DNA of 59,516 bases from JAMZMI01 sp047632435 (GCA_047632435.1 JBLICU010000013.1:1-59516), one strand, 5' to 3'; positions 9,697 through 19,717 are shown, numbered from the stretch's first letter. Program-made: numbers and translations. Notes: generated from the sequence alone by a model not told the origin.

Positions 9697-9842
9697 CAGA
9701 TACAAATTTTATTGTGGTAATGAAAGGTATGTATCCGGTAGCTCCTAAAAAATGACTTAGCGCAGGAGAAGGCAAGTATTGTCAGTGCGTTTAGCCTTCA
9801 GATAAAATACAGAGAACTCTGAATGGCAATTGCTTTAAAAAC

Positions 9843-9872
9843 AAAAAGCCGATCACTTTCGCAATCGGCTTT
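9843..9872 (-). terminator. rho-independent terminator after lpd
   Basis: On the minus strand AAAGCCGAT and ATCGGCTTT (9864-9872 with 9845-9853) form a 9-bp stem around TGCGAAAGTG, followed by TTGTTTTT. It lies 48 bp beyond the lpd stop. Confidence 0.85.
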
Positions 9873-9920
9873 GATATTGTATTTGAAGTTTTTCTAATTC
9901 CCAACTCCCCAAACCCCCAA

Positions 9921-11312
9921 TTAAATATGGATCACCTCTCCATACGCCGCAGCTGCAGCTTCCATCACTGCTTCGGACATGGTCGGATGAGGATGTACTG
10001 ATTTGATAATTTCATGGCCTGTGGTTTCCAGATTTCTGGCTACTACTGCTTCGGCTATCATATCTGTAACGCCGGCACCAATCATATGGCAACCTAACCA
10101 TTCGCCATATTTCGCATCGAAGATAACTTTCACAAAACCGTCTTTTGCTCCGGAGGCACTTGCCTTACCAGATGCTGAGAAGGGGAATTTTCCTACTTTA
10201 ATTTCATATCCAGCCGCAATAGCTGCTTTTTCTGTCATTCCAACGGAAGCAATCTCAGGCGAGCAATAAGTACATCCCGGGATGTTTCCGTAGTTCAATG
10301 GATGGACATCCATTCCAGAGATTTTCTCTACACAGATGATCCCTTCGGCGGAAGCAACGTGGGCCAAAGCAGGACCATGTACGATATCACCAATGGCGTA
10401 AATGCCTTCAATATTGGTTTTGTAGAAGTCGTTGACCAGAATTTTACCTTTCTCATGTTTGATGCCCAATTCCGCGAGACCGATTCCTTCCAGGTTGGTA
10501 GCCACGCCAACGGCAGAAAGTACTACATCACATTCCAGTGTTTCTTCACCTTTTGGTGTTTTCACTGTGACTTTGCAGCCAGCACCTTTGGTATCTACTT
10601 TGGTCACTTCGCTGGAAGTCATGATTTTGATTCCACTTTTCTTGAAGCTTCTTTCCAATGCTTTAGACACTTCTTCGTCTTCTACAGGAACTATGTTTGG
10701 TAAGAATTCAACGACGGTTACTTCGGTACCAATTGACTTGTAGAAATAAGCAAACTCAACTCCGATGGCTCCAGAACCTACCACTACCATTTTCTTTGGC
10801 TGCTTGTCAAGCACCATTGCTTGTCTATAACCGATTATTTTTTTACCATCAATTGGAAGTGCAGGTAGCTCACGCGAGCGTGCTCCTGTAGCCAATATGA
10901 TGTTTTTGGCCTCATACAAAGTTTTCTTTCCTGCTTCGTCAGTAACCTCAACTTTTTTGTCTTTGGTGAGCGTGCCAAACCCCTTTATCTGCTCTATGTT
11001 ATTTTTCTTGAAAAGAAACTGAATGCCCTTGCTCATGCCAGCGGCGACATCACGGCTTCTTTTTATCATAGCACCAAAATCTGCTTTTGGGTCTTTCACG
11101 CTGATCCCATAGTCGGCTGCATGTGAGATGTATTCAAAAACTTGTGCGCTTTTAAGCAGTGCTTTGGTAGGGATACAACCCCAATTCAAGCAGATACCTC
11201 CAAGCTCAGTACGTTCTACGACACCTACTTTCATTCCTAATTGCGAAGCGCGAATTGCTGCGACATATCCACCAGGACCACTACCTATTATTATGAGATC
11301 AAAATTTGACAT
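9921..11312 (-). CDS. lpdA: dihydrolipoyl dehydrogenase (E3)
   Basis: 463-residue FAD flavoprotein that re-oxidises dihydrolipoamide with NAD in 2-oxoacid dehydrogenase complexes and the glycine cleavage system. FAD motif GSGPGG at residues 10-15, redox-active disulfide C41-C46 in GGICLNWGCIPTK, NAD-binding GSGAIGVEF, ATGARSRELP, second FAD motif AIGDIV, and the catalytic H442-E447 pair in HPHPTMSE. Cytoplasmic. No E1 or E2 gene is adjacent, so it may be a shared E3. It has its own terminator. Confidence 0.97.
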   Translation of the reverse strand: MSNFDLIIIGSGPGGYVAAIRASQLGMKVGVVERTELGGICLNWGCIPTKALLKSAQVFEYISHAADYGISVKDPKADFGAMIKRSRDVAAGMSKGIQFLFKKNNIEQIKGFGTLTKDKKVEVTDEAGKKTLYEAKNIILATGARSRELPALPIDGKKIIGYRQAMVLDKQPKKMVVVGSGAIGVEFAYFYKSIGTEVTVVEFLPNIVPVEDEEVSKALERSFKKSGIKIMTSSEVTKVDTKGAGCKVTVKTPKGEETLECDVVLSAVGVATNLEGIGLAELGIKHEKGKILVNDFYKTNIEGIYAIGDIVHGPALAHVASAEGIICVEKISGMDVHPLNYGNIPGCTYCSPEIASVGMTEKAAIAAGYEIKVGKFPFSASGKASASGAKDGFVKVIFDAKYGEWLGCHMIGAGVTDMIAEAVVARNLETTGHEIIKSVHPHPTMSEAVMEAAAAAYGEVIHI

Positions 11313-11325
11313 AATGAATTTGATT

Positions 11326-12405
11326 TTAATTGATATTACTCCACGTAATCGTGTTACTGATTATTCGTAGCAGCGAAATTACTATGAGATAATAACTTAT
11401 CGAATAGAAAATGAGTTTCAAAGGAGGTTTTTTCAGAAAATCACTGATTTGTTGATAAATAAGGATCAGAAGGAATGGTGACATGGGTGCCAACAGCCTT
11501 CCAATATCATCTGGGTGCGCCGGTATAATAAACCAAATAAGGATATAAGGTAGCAATATCCATAAGGGCAGACCTTCACCATGCCATTTGACTTTTGAAA
11601 TAATGACAATAAGCCCACTGAAAATCAATCCGGCAGAAACCCAATCTAGCACAAGCCTTGGCCAAAAATTATATCCTATTTCAGAAAGGGTCAGTACGGT
11701 GTTATTTAGTAAAGATGAATCAGGCAATAATTCCCTCAATACGCTTTGGTGATTGAGAATAAAAATCTGGTTCATATTCCAAATAAAATTGCCACTGACA
11801 GCTGTTCCCAGGGCCATCCAAAAGTGCCATTTCTTTTTGTTCTGGAAAATCAAAAATCCAGTGACAAAAAATCCAGGTAATAAAAAAACACCTGCATTTC
11901 GTGTAAGTAATGCCGCTCCCAAACTGGCTGAAAAGGCAATCAGGTAACGATATTCAGATTTTTCTTTGAACTGTAAAAGAGCGAAAACGGTGGTTCCCAA
12001 AAGTGCCATAAATAAAAGCTCACTCCATATATACACTGCGACCATCAGGATCAAGGTATTCAGTCCAAGCAAAACCGAGAAGAAAAATAGGCTCTTAGAT
12101 TCTTTGAGATAGCGAGCACCTATTTTTATCCAAATAAATTGATGGTAGATCAGAAGCGATAGATTTAATAGTACCGTATAAATCGGAAATTTTACCGCTG
12201 GGATCAAAATGTATATAAAAAGTGGTGGCCAGTAAATCAGTGCCTCACCCGAATCGTTTAGCAGTTTACCGCTGATCAATAGATTTTTGGCGTATTGTAG
12301 ATATGATTCTGAGTCAGGCGAACGGAGATTGCCATCCCAACAACAAAGGAGATAAAAACAGAGAATAGGCAGGATTGCAACAATATAGTTGCGATATATT
12401 TTCAT
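11326..12405 (-). CDS. polytopic membrane protein, GT39/PMT-like (GT-C fold)
   Basis: About 359 residues, almost wholly hydrophobic, with 9-10 predicted membrane helices. The first extracytoplasmic loop after helix 1 contains SPDSESYLQYAKNLL, like the acidic loop-1 motif of polyprenyl-phosphate-sugar-dependent GT-C glycosyltransferases, and LTRNAGVFLLP in the middle is also family-like. A role in transferring a sugar from a lipid carrier is inferred; donor and acceptor are unknown. Only 13 bp separate its stop from the lpd start, but the two are probably independent functions. ATG at 12405 is used; the first in-frame codon TTG at 12408 is unlikely. Transcribed divergently from fabG across a palindromic operator. 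Confidence 0.7.
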   Translation of the reverse strand: MKIYRNYIVAILPILCFYLLCCWDGNLRSPDSESYLQYAKNLLISGKLLNDSGEALIYWPPLFIYILIPAVKFPIYTVLLNLSLLIYHQFIWIKIGARYLKESKSLFFFSVLLGLNTLILMVAVYIWSELLFMALLGTTVFALLQFKEKSEYRYLIAFSASLGAALLTRNAGVFLLPGFFVTGFLIFQNKKKWHFWMALGTAVSGNFIWNMNQIFILNHQSVLRELLPDSSLLNNTVLTLSEIGYNFWPRLVLDWVSAGLIFSGLIVIISKVKWHGEGLPLWILLPYILIWFIIPAHPDDIGRLLAPMSPFLLILIYQQISDFLKKPPLKLIFYSISYYLIVISLLRIISNTITWSNIN

Positions 12406-12418
12406 CAAAAGGTATAGT

Positions 12419-12439
12419 TTTACCGACCAGTTCGGTAAA
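12419..12439. promoter_or_regulatory. 21-bp palindromic operator (TetR-like) between GT-C gene and fabG
   Basis: TTTACCGA-CCAGT-TCGGTAAA is a perfect 8-bp inverted repeat with a 5-bp centre. The ACCGACC...GGT core resembles operators bound by TetR/AcrR-family repressors. It sits 14 bp from the minus-strand start at 12405 and 27 bp before the fabG ATG, so it could control both. No TetR gene lies in the window. Confidence 0.6.
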
Positions 12440-12465
12440 TCTATTAAATGAACTTATATAACCCT

Positions 12466-13212
12466 ATGAAGTTACTTGAAGGAAAAGTAGCCCTGATCAC
12501 CGGCGCATCAAAAGGAATTGGTCGATCTGTGGCGATTAAATATGCACAGGAAGGCGCTAATGTGGCATTCACTTACTTATCTAGTGTAGAAAAAGGTGAA
12601 GCCCTGACCGCCGAGCTTGAAGCATTTGGTATAAAGGCAAAAGGCTATCGCTCGGATGCATCTGATTTTAAAGCTGCGGGAGAATTGATTGAAGCTGTTG
12701 TTGCTGACTTTGGAAAACTTGATATTCTGGTCAATAATGCCGGGATTACTCGAGACAACCTCCTGATGAGAATGTCTGAAGAGATGTGGGATGAGATCAT
12801 GCAAGTCAACTTGAAATCTTGTTTTAATACGGTAAAAGCCGTGGCTAGAACTTTCATGAAACAACGAAGCGGATCGATCATCAATATGTCTTCTGTGGTA
12901 GGAATGAAAGGAAATGCGGGGCAGGCCAACTATGCTGCTTCCAAAGCTGGGATCATTGGATTTACTAAATCTGTCGCTTTAGAGCTAGGATCAAGAGGAA
13001 TCCGATGCAATGCCGTAGCACCTGGATTCATAGAGACTGAAATGACCGATGCATTGGATGAAAAAGTAGTTCAAAGCTGGAGAGATGCTATTCCATTGAG
13101 ACGAGGAGGACAACCAGAAGACGTGGCAAATGCCTGTGTTTTTCTTGGTTCTGAAATGTCTGCTTACATTACAGGTCAGACCATCCAAGTGGATGGTGGG
13201 ATGCTTACCTAA
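12466..13212 (+). CDS. fabG: 3-oxoacyl-[acyl-carrier-protein] reductase FabG
   Basis: NADPH-dependent reduction of 3-oxoacyl-ACP in fatty acid elongation. 248 residues from ATG 12466 (MKLLEGKVALITGASKGIGR); an upstream in-frame ATG at 12448 would add six residues and is less family-like. Cofactor motif TGASKGIG, VNNAGITRDNLLMRMSEE (typical FabG), active-site Ser in IINMSSVVG, Y-x-x-x-K in YAASKAG, and the C-terminus AYITGQTIQVDGGM. No other fatty-acid genes are adjacent. The 21-bp palindrome upstream suggests repressor control, perhaps by a fatty-acid-responsive TetR protein (inference). Confidence 0.93.
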   Translation: MKLLEGKVALITGASKGIGRSVAIKYAQEGANVAFTYLSSVEKGEALTAELEAFGIKAKGYRSDASDFKAAGELIEAVVADFGKLDILVNNAGITRDNLLMRMSEEMWDEIMQVNLKSCFNTVKAVARTFMKQRSGSIINMSSVVGMKGNAGQANYAASKAGIIGFTKSVALELGSRGIRCNAVAPGFIETEMTDALDEKVVQSWRDAIPLRRGGQPEDVANACVFLGSEMSAYITGQTIQVDGGMLT

Positions 13213-13234
13213 TAGAAAAAAACATAGACTCGAT

Positions 13235-13275
13235 AAGGCCGTTTACTTCGCATAAGTGTTGAAAACGGCTTCTTT
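13235..13275 (+). terminator. terminator after fabG
   Basis: GCCGTTT (13238-13244) pairs with AAACGGC (13263-13269), with an inner ACT/AGT extension, followed by TTCTTTATTTA. It ends 11 bp before the next gene start, so the downstream gene may be expressed by its own overlapping promoter or by read-through. Confidence 0.65.
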
Positions 13276-13285
13276 ATTTAATTGA

Positions 13286-15331
13286 ATGGAAAATAGTTGG
13301 TATTCGTTTGACTTACCTTTTGGCTGGGTGGCATTGGCACTTTTAATAGGCGCTTTGTTGGCATTTTTTCTTTATTCAAAAAAGAATGTGCCCTGGACAC
13401 GAAATGTCAGCCTGCTTCTCGGAGCATTGAGAATGATGTCTTTATTTCTCATCGCCCTTCTTTTACTCAATCCACTTCTCAGGCTGTCTATAAATCATAC
13501 GGATCGCCCCATCGTTGTATTGGCATTGGACAATTCAGAATCCATCAGTCTGCGAACGTCTGGTTCAGCTTTGACGGAATTGAAACAATGGTTCACTGAT
13601 ATTTTTGATCAGCTTGATGAAAATTATGAAGTAGGTTATAAGGATTTGAATCTTTCCAAAATCGACACCATCACATTCGATAGCAAAACTACCAATCTGG
13701 GCGAATTGCTTCAAAACATCGAGATCGCTTATGAGGGTGAAAACGTGACTGGGATTGTGCTTGCCAGCGATGGAATCATCAACGAGGGATCACTTCCGCA
13801 ATATCGCAATTACAAATATCCTGTTTTTACTCTGGGTCTGGGTGATACCATTGCTCCAAAAGATGTAGCCATCAGGGAAGTTCGAAATAACAAGATTGCC
13901 TATCAGGGCAATAAATTTCCAATCAGAATCGAGCTGCAGCATAAGGGATTTGAAGGTGCTCCAGTAAATATTTCTATTACTGAAAAAGGAAAAGTACTGG
14001 ATCAAAAAACGATCACACTTTCCAAACTTATCCAGGCTTTTGATTTTAATCTTGAGGCTACAGATGCTGGATTGAAGCACCTTGTTATCAATCTTACCCA
14101 GCTTGACGGTGAATCCTCCTTCGTCAACAATAGGAAGGATGTTTACATCAACGTGATAGAAGGAAAGGAAAAAATACTGATCGTGGCGCCAGCACCACAT
14201 CCTGATATCAGTGCCATCAGGAAGGTGCTATCCAACTCTGCCAATTATGAAACGGAGATTTACATTCCGGGTGTTTCTGAAAAAAATCTGGATAAAAAAT
14301 ATGATGTATTAATTGAGCACAATGCTTTTTCAGGTTCAAAATATCCCAAGGTGGAAGTAACAGGATGTTGGTACATTTTGGGAAGCAAATCACTACCAAA
14401 ACTCAATGACGAGTTGAGCTACTTTAACATTCAGCAACGAGGGAGACAAACAGATAATGTGAGACCTGGCTTGGTACAGACCTTTTCCAAATACAAACTC
14501 AATGCTGATAATCTGAAAAATTTTGAGAACTATCCGCCCCTCACAGTTCCTTTTGGCGAATATGGGGTAAGTGGTCCAGTGGACGTAATGCTTACGCAAA
14601 TGGTGGGTTCCATTGATACAGGCAAACCGCTCATGTTTTATTATGATGATGGACTGGTGAAAAGTGCCGTGACCGTGGGCTCTGGGATTTGGCAGTGGCG
14701 TTTACAGGAAGCTGGTCTCAAAGAGAAGTCCGAGCTGTTTGACGAGCTGGTATTGAAAACCATTCAGTTTTTGAGCATCAAGTCAGACAAAAAGCAGTTT
14801 GTTGTCAAACCCAGACAATCCACTTTCAATGAAAATGATCGGGTTTACATTGATACGGAGCTTTACAATGAAATCTATGAACGGAGTTATGGAAATACAA
14901 TCGAGTTGAGGTTGACTGATGAAGCAGGCAAAGCGAATACATATCAGCTTGTGGATAGCGAAGTGACTGCCGCTTTTAATTTTGGAAGGATGGATCAGGG
15001 CGTTTATCAATATGTAGCCACGACCAAATCCAGAGGAAAAACATTAACCGAAAAAGGCGAATTTATCGTCAATCAAACTCAAATAGAAGGCCTGAATCTG
15101 CAAGCCGATCACCAACTACTCCGACAAATTTCGCAGAAATCCGGTGGTAAGTTTTATCATTTTTCAGAAAGGAATCAGCTTTCGGATCAGCTTAAAAATG
15201 CGGGTTTCAAAAGTTTGATCCGAACTGAGGAGGAATTATTTCCATTGATCAACAGCCTTTTGGTGATCGGATTAATTATGCTTTTTCTGACTACCGAATG
15301 GTTTTTCAGAAAGTATTTGGGGGCGTATTAA
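13286..15331 (+). CDS. membrane-anchored VWA-domain protein (BatA-like fold)
   Basis: 681 residues. Two N-terminal membrane helices (about 14-30 and 42-62), then a von Willebrand A-type region beginning IVVLALDNSES, which keeps the DxSxS part of the metal-binding MIDAS, with GIVLASDGIINEGS as the later motif. A long extracytoplasmic part with Ig-like strands follows, and a last helix near 655-672 (LLVIGLIMLFLTTEWFF) precedes a short tail. The architecture matches VWA membrane proteins of the Bat/YfbK type widespread in Bacteroidota. The function is unknown; protein-protein contacts at the periplasmic face are likely. It stands alone between fabG and a porin gene. Confidence 0.75.
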   Translation: MENSWYSFDLPFGWVALALLIGALLAFFLYSKKNVPWTRNVSLLLGALRMMSLFLIALLLLNPLLRLSINHTDRPIVVLALDNSESISLRTSGSALTELKQWFTDIFDQLDENYEVGYKDLNLSKIDTITFDSKTTNLGELLQNIEIAYEGENVTGIVLASDGIINEGSLPQYRNYKYPVFTLGLGDTIAPKDVAIREVRNNKIAYQGNKFPIRIELQHKGFEGAPVNISITEKGKVLDQKTITLSKLIQAFDFNLEATDAGLKHLVINLTQLDGESSFVNNRKDVYINVIEGKEKILIVAPAPHPDISAIRKVLSNSANYETEIYIPGVSEKNLDKKYDVLIEHNAFSGSKYPKVEVTGCWYILGSKSLPKLNDELSYFNIQQRGRQTDNVRPGLVQTFSKYKLNADNLKNFENYPPLTVPFGEYGVSGPVDVMLTQMVGSIDTGKPLMFYYDDGLVKSAVTVGSGIWQWRLQEAGLKEKSELFDELVLKTIQFLSIKSDKKQFVVKPRQSTFNENDRVYIDTELYNEIYERSYGNTIELRLTDEAGKANTYQLVDSEVTAAFNFGRMDQGVYQYVATTKSRGKTLTEKGEFIVNQTQIEGLNLQADHQLLRQISQKSGGKFYHFSERNQLSDQLKNAGFKSLIRTEEELFPLINSLLVIGLIMLFLTTEWFFRKYLGAY

Positions 15332-15466
15332 AATCAGACTGACCTTAATAGTATCCCTATCACAGAGTTACGTTTTATGACGGTTTATCGATCTTTTTTA
15401 GAGAAATAGTGATCCAATTTTGTCCGGATAAGATGTATCTTTAATGATCACTTTCTAATATCGTAT

Positions 15467-16522
15467 ATGCACCAGTTTGCCAGATTACATGTGCATTTCA
15501 TTATTTTGCTATCATGTTTTCACGGAATAGCTCAGGAAAATCCACTAAAATTTTCAACTTATATCGACACTTATTATGCTTATGATTTTAGCCATCCATT
15601 AGATAATCAGCGGTATTTTGTCACGCAATATGATCGTCACAATGAGTTTAACATCAACCATGCGTGGATCAAAGCCAGCTACAATAAGGATAAGATTCGA
15701 ACGGAGCTTGCTTTGCAGCTGGGAACCTATCCCATCAATAACTACAGTGCAGAACCAGACCAATTTTATCGAATGATCCACAGTGCCAAAGTTGGATATC
15801 AGATTTCACAAAAAAGTTGGTTGGACTTTGGTGTCATGGGCGGCCATTTTGGGTATGAAAGTGTATTGGCCATTGATCGGGAATTACTTTCACCGGCATT
15901 GGCAACAGAGTATACACCTTATTACCAGACCGGCATTCAATACACCTTGACGGTAAGTGAATCAACAGAAATACGAGCGGTGGTTTTAAATGGATGGCAA
16001 AATATGGCGGAAACCAATAATCATAAATCAATCGGCATGGCCATTGATCAAAAACTTGGTGAAAATATGCTATTGAGTTACGGGAATTATTACGGAAATG
16101 AACGTACAGAAGGGGCGGAAGATCTGCTCCGATTTCATAATAATCTGGTCATGAGTTATACACCTGGTGATAAGTTTACGCTAACCGGAATCGTGGATTA
16201 CACCCGTCAGGATTCCTTAAACCAGCTAAAAGAAGCCTTCTTTTTGACTGCTATTGCGAGCAATCAGCTAATGGATCAATTTCGGATTGCAGGAAGGTAT
16301 GAATATGTACGTGATGGAGATCGGTTGTTGATCAATGCCATAACGACACCTTTTGATATACATATAGTTAGTATGGTGCTCGAGTTTACCCCGCAAAGCA
16401 ACGTTTCGATAAAATTTGAATCAAAATTTTATAGTGGAAAAAATCGAAACTTTGCAGGAAGTGATGGGAGTGGCCCATCAACCTTGGTATTCAATGCTGG
16501 GTTTGCTGTGAGGTTGGAGTAA
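15467..16522 (+). CDS. putative OmpL-like beta-barrel porin (BBP2 family)
   Basis: 351 residues. An N-terminal signal peptide ends near FHGIAQE, followed by LKFSTYIDTYYAYDF, the signature start of the putative beta-barrel porin-2 family. Alternating polar/hydrophobic strands with aromatic girdles continue to the C-terminus (FNAGFAVRLE), as in an outer-membrane barrel. Probably a general diffusion or specific porin; substrate unknown. Convergent with the TPR gene, only 6 bp away. Confidence 0.75.
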   Translation: MHQFARLHVHFIILLSCFHGIAQENPLKFSTYIDTYYAYDFSHPLDNQRYFVTQYDRHNEFNINHAWIKASYNKDKIRTELALQLGTYPINNYSAEPDQFYRMIHSAKVGYQISQKSWLDFGVMGGHFGYESVLAIDRELLSPALATEYTPYYQTGIQYTLTVSESTEIRAVVLNGWQNMAETNNHKSIGMAIDQKLGENMLLSYGNYYGNERTEGAEDLLRFHNNLVMSYTPGDKFTLTGIVDYTRQDSLNQLKEAFFLTAIASNQLMDQFRIAGRYEYVRDGDRLLINAITTPFDIHIVSMVLEFTPQSNVSIKFESKFYSGKNRNFAGSDGSGPSTLVFNAGFAVRLE

Positions 16523-16528
16523 AATATG

Positions 16529-19390
16529 CTACCACTGACTGTCCAGATTCGCTATTTCCTTTTTCCGATTTTCAAAATTGGCTTCAAAAACAGAAAACGC
16601 ATCATTTCCTATTAGTTTTGATAATTTGTTCAAGGCTGGATAAGCGTAATCAGCAAGTCTCATTTCTACCGCTGCAAATGCAAATGCTTTCAGCAGTTCC
16701 ACATTCTCTGGATTGAGTTCAATCGATTCTACCAGCAAATCATAAGACTTTTGGAGATCGTCTTTTTGGATGAATTTGGCTACAGCCAAAACCAATGTTG
16801 CATTGAGCGCATTTTTATTGGCCAAGTCAAATAAAAGTTGCGTTCTGATAGAATCTGACTCATTAATAGCCAGTGCGATTGGGCTACTTCCTGCCAACTT
16901 TAAATTTTTCTGGAGTGCGAGAATACCCAAATATTCTTCGTAATCAGATGGAGCCAAAGCTGGTTTGAAAATGTAGAAATATTTTTCAAGTGGCTCATAT
17001 GATTCTAACTCCAGTAGCTCACTGGATACTTTATTCCAAAGGGCTCTGATGTAAACTGCATTTTGAGATTCAGCGAAAAGGCTCATTTCAGCAAACGAAT
17101 ATTCTAGGTATTTGTAATAAACACGAATGGCCTTTTGTTCGGAGGTTATGTCATTACCCGTCAAAATAACATTGAAATTTTCAGCAAGACTGATTTTGGT
17201 TGTATCTGATTCCGCTAGCTTTTTCATCCAATCGAGCGCCTCATCGAAACTCCCCATTTCCAAAAGCGAAACAGCCTTATTCATGGATGCATCTTTATTT
17301 CCTAATTCCATTGCTTGCGAAAAGAAATCATAAGCCAATTTCGGAGTTTTTTGCTCCAGGTAGATTAAGCCAATCTCATTGAGGTATTTCGCCCGGCTTG
17401 CAGCATCGGATTGATAATGCATCTGATCCAATTTTTTAATGGCCAAATTAACATTTCCACTGCGATAGGTTGAGATCGCCAGCGCATGTAAGCTGTGCTG
17501 AAGGAGCGATTCCTCCATCGGACTTAGGACAGCATCATTGAGCAGCGAATAAACCTCTGGTGAATTGAAATACCAGGCACAGTTGATCAGAAAAGTGTTT
17601 CGATGAAGGGGATGAACCGATGCGATTGTGGCAGGATCAAATTCAAGTTCAGCATGCTGATTTTGGCTAATAGTGTTGGCCAATATATTGGTTTTCACGG
17701 CGAGATTGCCCTCTTTATAATCTTCTTCGATATTTTCTCCCAGCCCAATTCTCCAAAGATTAACTGTGTTTGCATTGTTCCATTCTCCACTTTCTTCGGC
17801 CTGTCTGAAATAGTTTCCAGCCTGATCATATCTGGCCAAATCCGTATAGATCAGACCGAGATTGTTCAGAAGTGCATTGTTGTCAGGGAATAAACGCAGA
17901 CCCGATTGTAACGAAACCAGCGAAGGTGTGATCTCATTGAGCATGCTAAACGTACTCGATTGATTAATAAAACTCTGCGGACTTGGAAACCGCAGCGTTG
18001 CTCTGCCAAATTTGAAATTTGCTTCTTTTATTTTCCCCTTTTGCAGGTCGCGATAGCCGATTTTATAATTCGAGAAATGATTGTCATAGCCATAAATACT
18101 TCCTTCAAAATAATATTGATCAGCCAAATCTTTTTCCTTGCTTATTTCGGCTTGTTCGCCCAGATAATTGAAGTGTCCGGAGCGAAATAATTTGAAAGGC
18201 TCATTGTCCGAGAAAAGAAAAAACGCAGTTATGGCAATAATTCCACCGATTCTAGCAGTGACATAAGGCAAATTTCGCTCTTTGTAAACTATCTTATAAA
18301 TCTGCAGTCCTTTGATAAGCGGATTTACAAAATTGGCAATGATGTAAAAGAAAAAGAATACACCAAATCCCAGATGGGCATAGATAATGAAATAGTGAAA
18401 TCCTTCAAACACAGGATCATTGCCTCTTGCAAATGCAAGACCCAAATAACTGAATATGGTGATGCCAATGGCACCAAGCATTCGCAGCGCGTGATTTTCT
18501 GTTAGAATATTTCGGAAGCGTTCGCGCTTGTATTTCAAACTCCAAATCACCACTATGGAAGATATGATCAACAAAACATAAGGATCGAAAAATGGAAGTT
18601 CCATTTTAATCAAACCGGATTTTTTGCCGTAGACCAAAGCAAGCAGACCGAGGTAAATCAATGAGAATACTGTGAAATGTTTTTCATTGTGTTCGCCAGC
18701 TCTATTCTTTGTGATCAGGTATAAAATTCCAAACACATTTTCTTCAGCCACGATCACTAAAAAGAGAAGCATCAGCACAATTATGCTGAAATAAAGACCC
18801 ACATTCAATTGCTCCTGTAATAAAATAATGTCCACCCCACTAAAGATTAAAACGACCATTGTGGATATCAGTAGGGCAAGGATCCTGAGCCAGAAGCTAG
18901 TATATTTTAGATAAGCCTGAAAAACATATGCCGGCGCAATAAATAAAGCAATAAGAATCGTGCTACCCCAAAATGAAAACTGGCTAAACCCGAAAATACC
19001 AATCTCAGAAAGCCGAAGATTGATCATCATAAAAATGAAAAGTCCGGCAATACCCGTAAACCAGATTCGTGATAAATATGTCGCTGAAACGAGGATCAGG
19101 CACAACCCCAGCCAGGTGAGCCCGAGAAAAACCGAATCTCTTGTGAAATGCCTTTCTATAGGGCCTGCACTGAAAGATTCTGTCAAAGAATAAAAATCAC
19201 CATTCAATGAAAATTGAAACGGGCCTTTGTGGAACTCGTGAGCCGAAAAAGTTGATGGTTCGGCGTGGGAAGTCACTTTCCAGTCGATGGAGCTATCCGT
19301 CCCCGCCCAATAAAAATAAGCCATCATGATCATGACAGCCACGTATAAGATTATATGAAAATTTGAGAGGAATTTTTCGCCTTTCATCAT
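16529..19390 (-). CDS. large polytopic membrane protein with C-terminal TPR repeats
   Basis: About 953 residues. Residues ~12-400 hold around 11 hydrophobic segments, starting with FHIILYVAVMIMMAYFYWAG; the rest is soluble, with TPR-type helix pairs (for example NALLNNLGLIYTDLARYDQA, KYLNEIGLIYLEQKTPKLAY, GNKDASMNKAVSLLEMGSFD). The function is unknown; a scaffold presenting TPRs outside or inside the membrane is likely. Start ATG 19390 lies 3 bp from the gatC stop (19394-19396), so translation is probably coupled. Operon order plsC, gatC, this gene. Confidence 0.7.
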   Translation of the reverse strand: MMKGEKFLSNFHIILYVAVMIMMAYFYWAGTDSSIDWKVTSHAEPSTFSAHEFHKGPFQFSLNGDFYSLTESFSAGPIERHFTRDSVFLGLTWLGLCLILVSATYLSRIWFTGIAGLFIFMMINLRLSEIGIFGFSQFSFWGSTILIALFIAPAYVFQAYLKYTSFWLRILALLISTMVVLIFSGVDIILLQEQLNVGLYFSIIVLMLLFLVIVAEENVFGILYLITKNRAGEHNEKHFTVFSLIYLGLLALVYGKKSGLIKMELPFFDPYVLLIISSIVVIWSLKYKRERFRNILTENHALRMLGAIGITIFSYLGLAFARGNDPVFEGFHYFIIYAHLGFGVFFFFYIIANFVNPLIKGLQIYKIVYKERNLPYVTARIGGIIAITAFFLFSDNEPFKLFRSGHFNYLGEQAEISKEKDLADQYYFEGSIYGYDNHFSNYKIGYRDLQKGKIKEANFKFGRATLRFPSPQSFINQSSTFSMLNEITPSLVSLQSGLRLFPDNNALLNNLGLIYTDLARYDQAGNYFRQAEESGEWNNANTVNLWRIGLGENIEEDYKEGNLAVKTNILANTISQNQHAELEFDPATIASVHPLHRNTFLINCAWYFNSPEVYSLLNDAVLSPMEESLLQHSLHALAISTYRSGNVNLAIKKLDQMHYQSDAASRAKYLNEIGLIYLEQKTPKLAYDFFSQAMELGNKDASMNKAVSLLEMGSFDEALDWMKKLAESDTTKISLAENFNVILTGNDITSEQKAIRVYYKYLEYSFAEMSLFAESQNAVYIRALWNKVSSELLELESYEPLEKYFYIFKPALAPSDYEEYLGILALQKNLKLAGSSPIALAINESDSIRTQLLFDLANKNALNATLVLAVAKFIQKDDLQKSYDLLVESIELNPENVELLKAFAFAAVEMRLADYAYPALNKLSKLIGNDAFSVFEANFENRKKEIANLDSQW

Positions 19391-19393
19391 CAA

Positions 19394-19681
19394 TTATTCC
19401 AGCACCTTGGGCACTTTGAAATAGTCACCTTCACGGTCAGGCGCATTTCTCAAGCCTCTTTCCTGCGATAGTGGCTCTACTATTTTATCCTCACGAAAGG
19501 CATTTACTTCAAAAGACATGTTTGAAAGTGGTTCAATGCCCTCAGTATCGAGTTCATTCAGTTTGTCCACCCATTCTAAAATTTCTTCCAAGTCTTTTTT
19601 CATCTGCTCCTCCTTGGATGGATCCAGCTCAAGCCGGGCCAGATGAGCAATTTTTTGTAAGGTTTCCTTGTCTATGTTCAT
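19394..19681 (-). CDS. gatC: aspartyl/glutamyl-tRNA amidotransferase subunit C
   Basis: Small stabilising subunit of GatCAB, which amidates Glu-tRNA(Gln) and Asp-tRNA(Asn). 95 residues from ATG 19681 (MNIDKETLQKIAHLARLELD), the usual GatC length; an upstream alternative start would add seven residues. Diagnostic features are the IAHLARLEL helix, ILEWVDKLNELDTEGIEPLS and the C-terminal LRxDxxx-like NAFREDKIVEPLSQER. gatA and gatB are not in the window, as is common in this phylum. Immediately upstream of the TPR membrane gene and 37 bp after plsC. Confidence 0.93.
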   Translation of the reverse strand: MNIDKETLQKIAHLARLELDPSKEEQMKKDLEEILEWVDKLNELDTEGIEPLSNMSFEVNAFREDKIVEPLSQERGLRNAPDREGDYFKVPKVLE

Positions 19682-19717
19682 TCCAAAATTGGCTTGTATC
19701 AAAGATTTGACACAATA

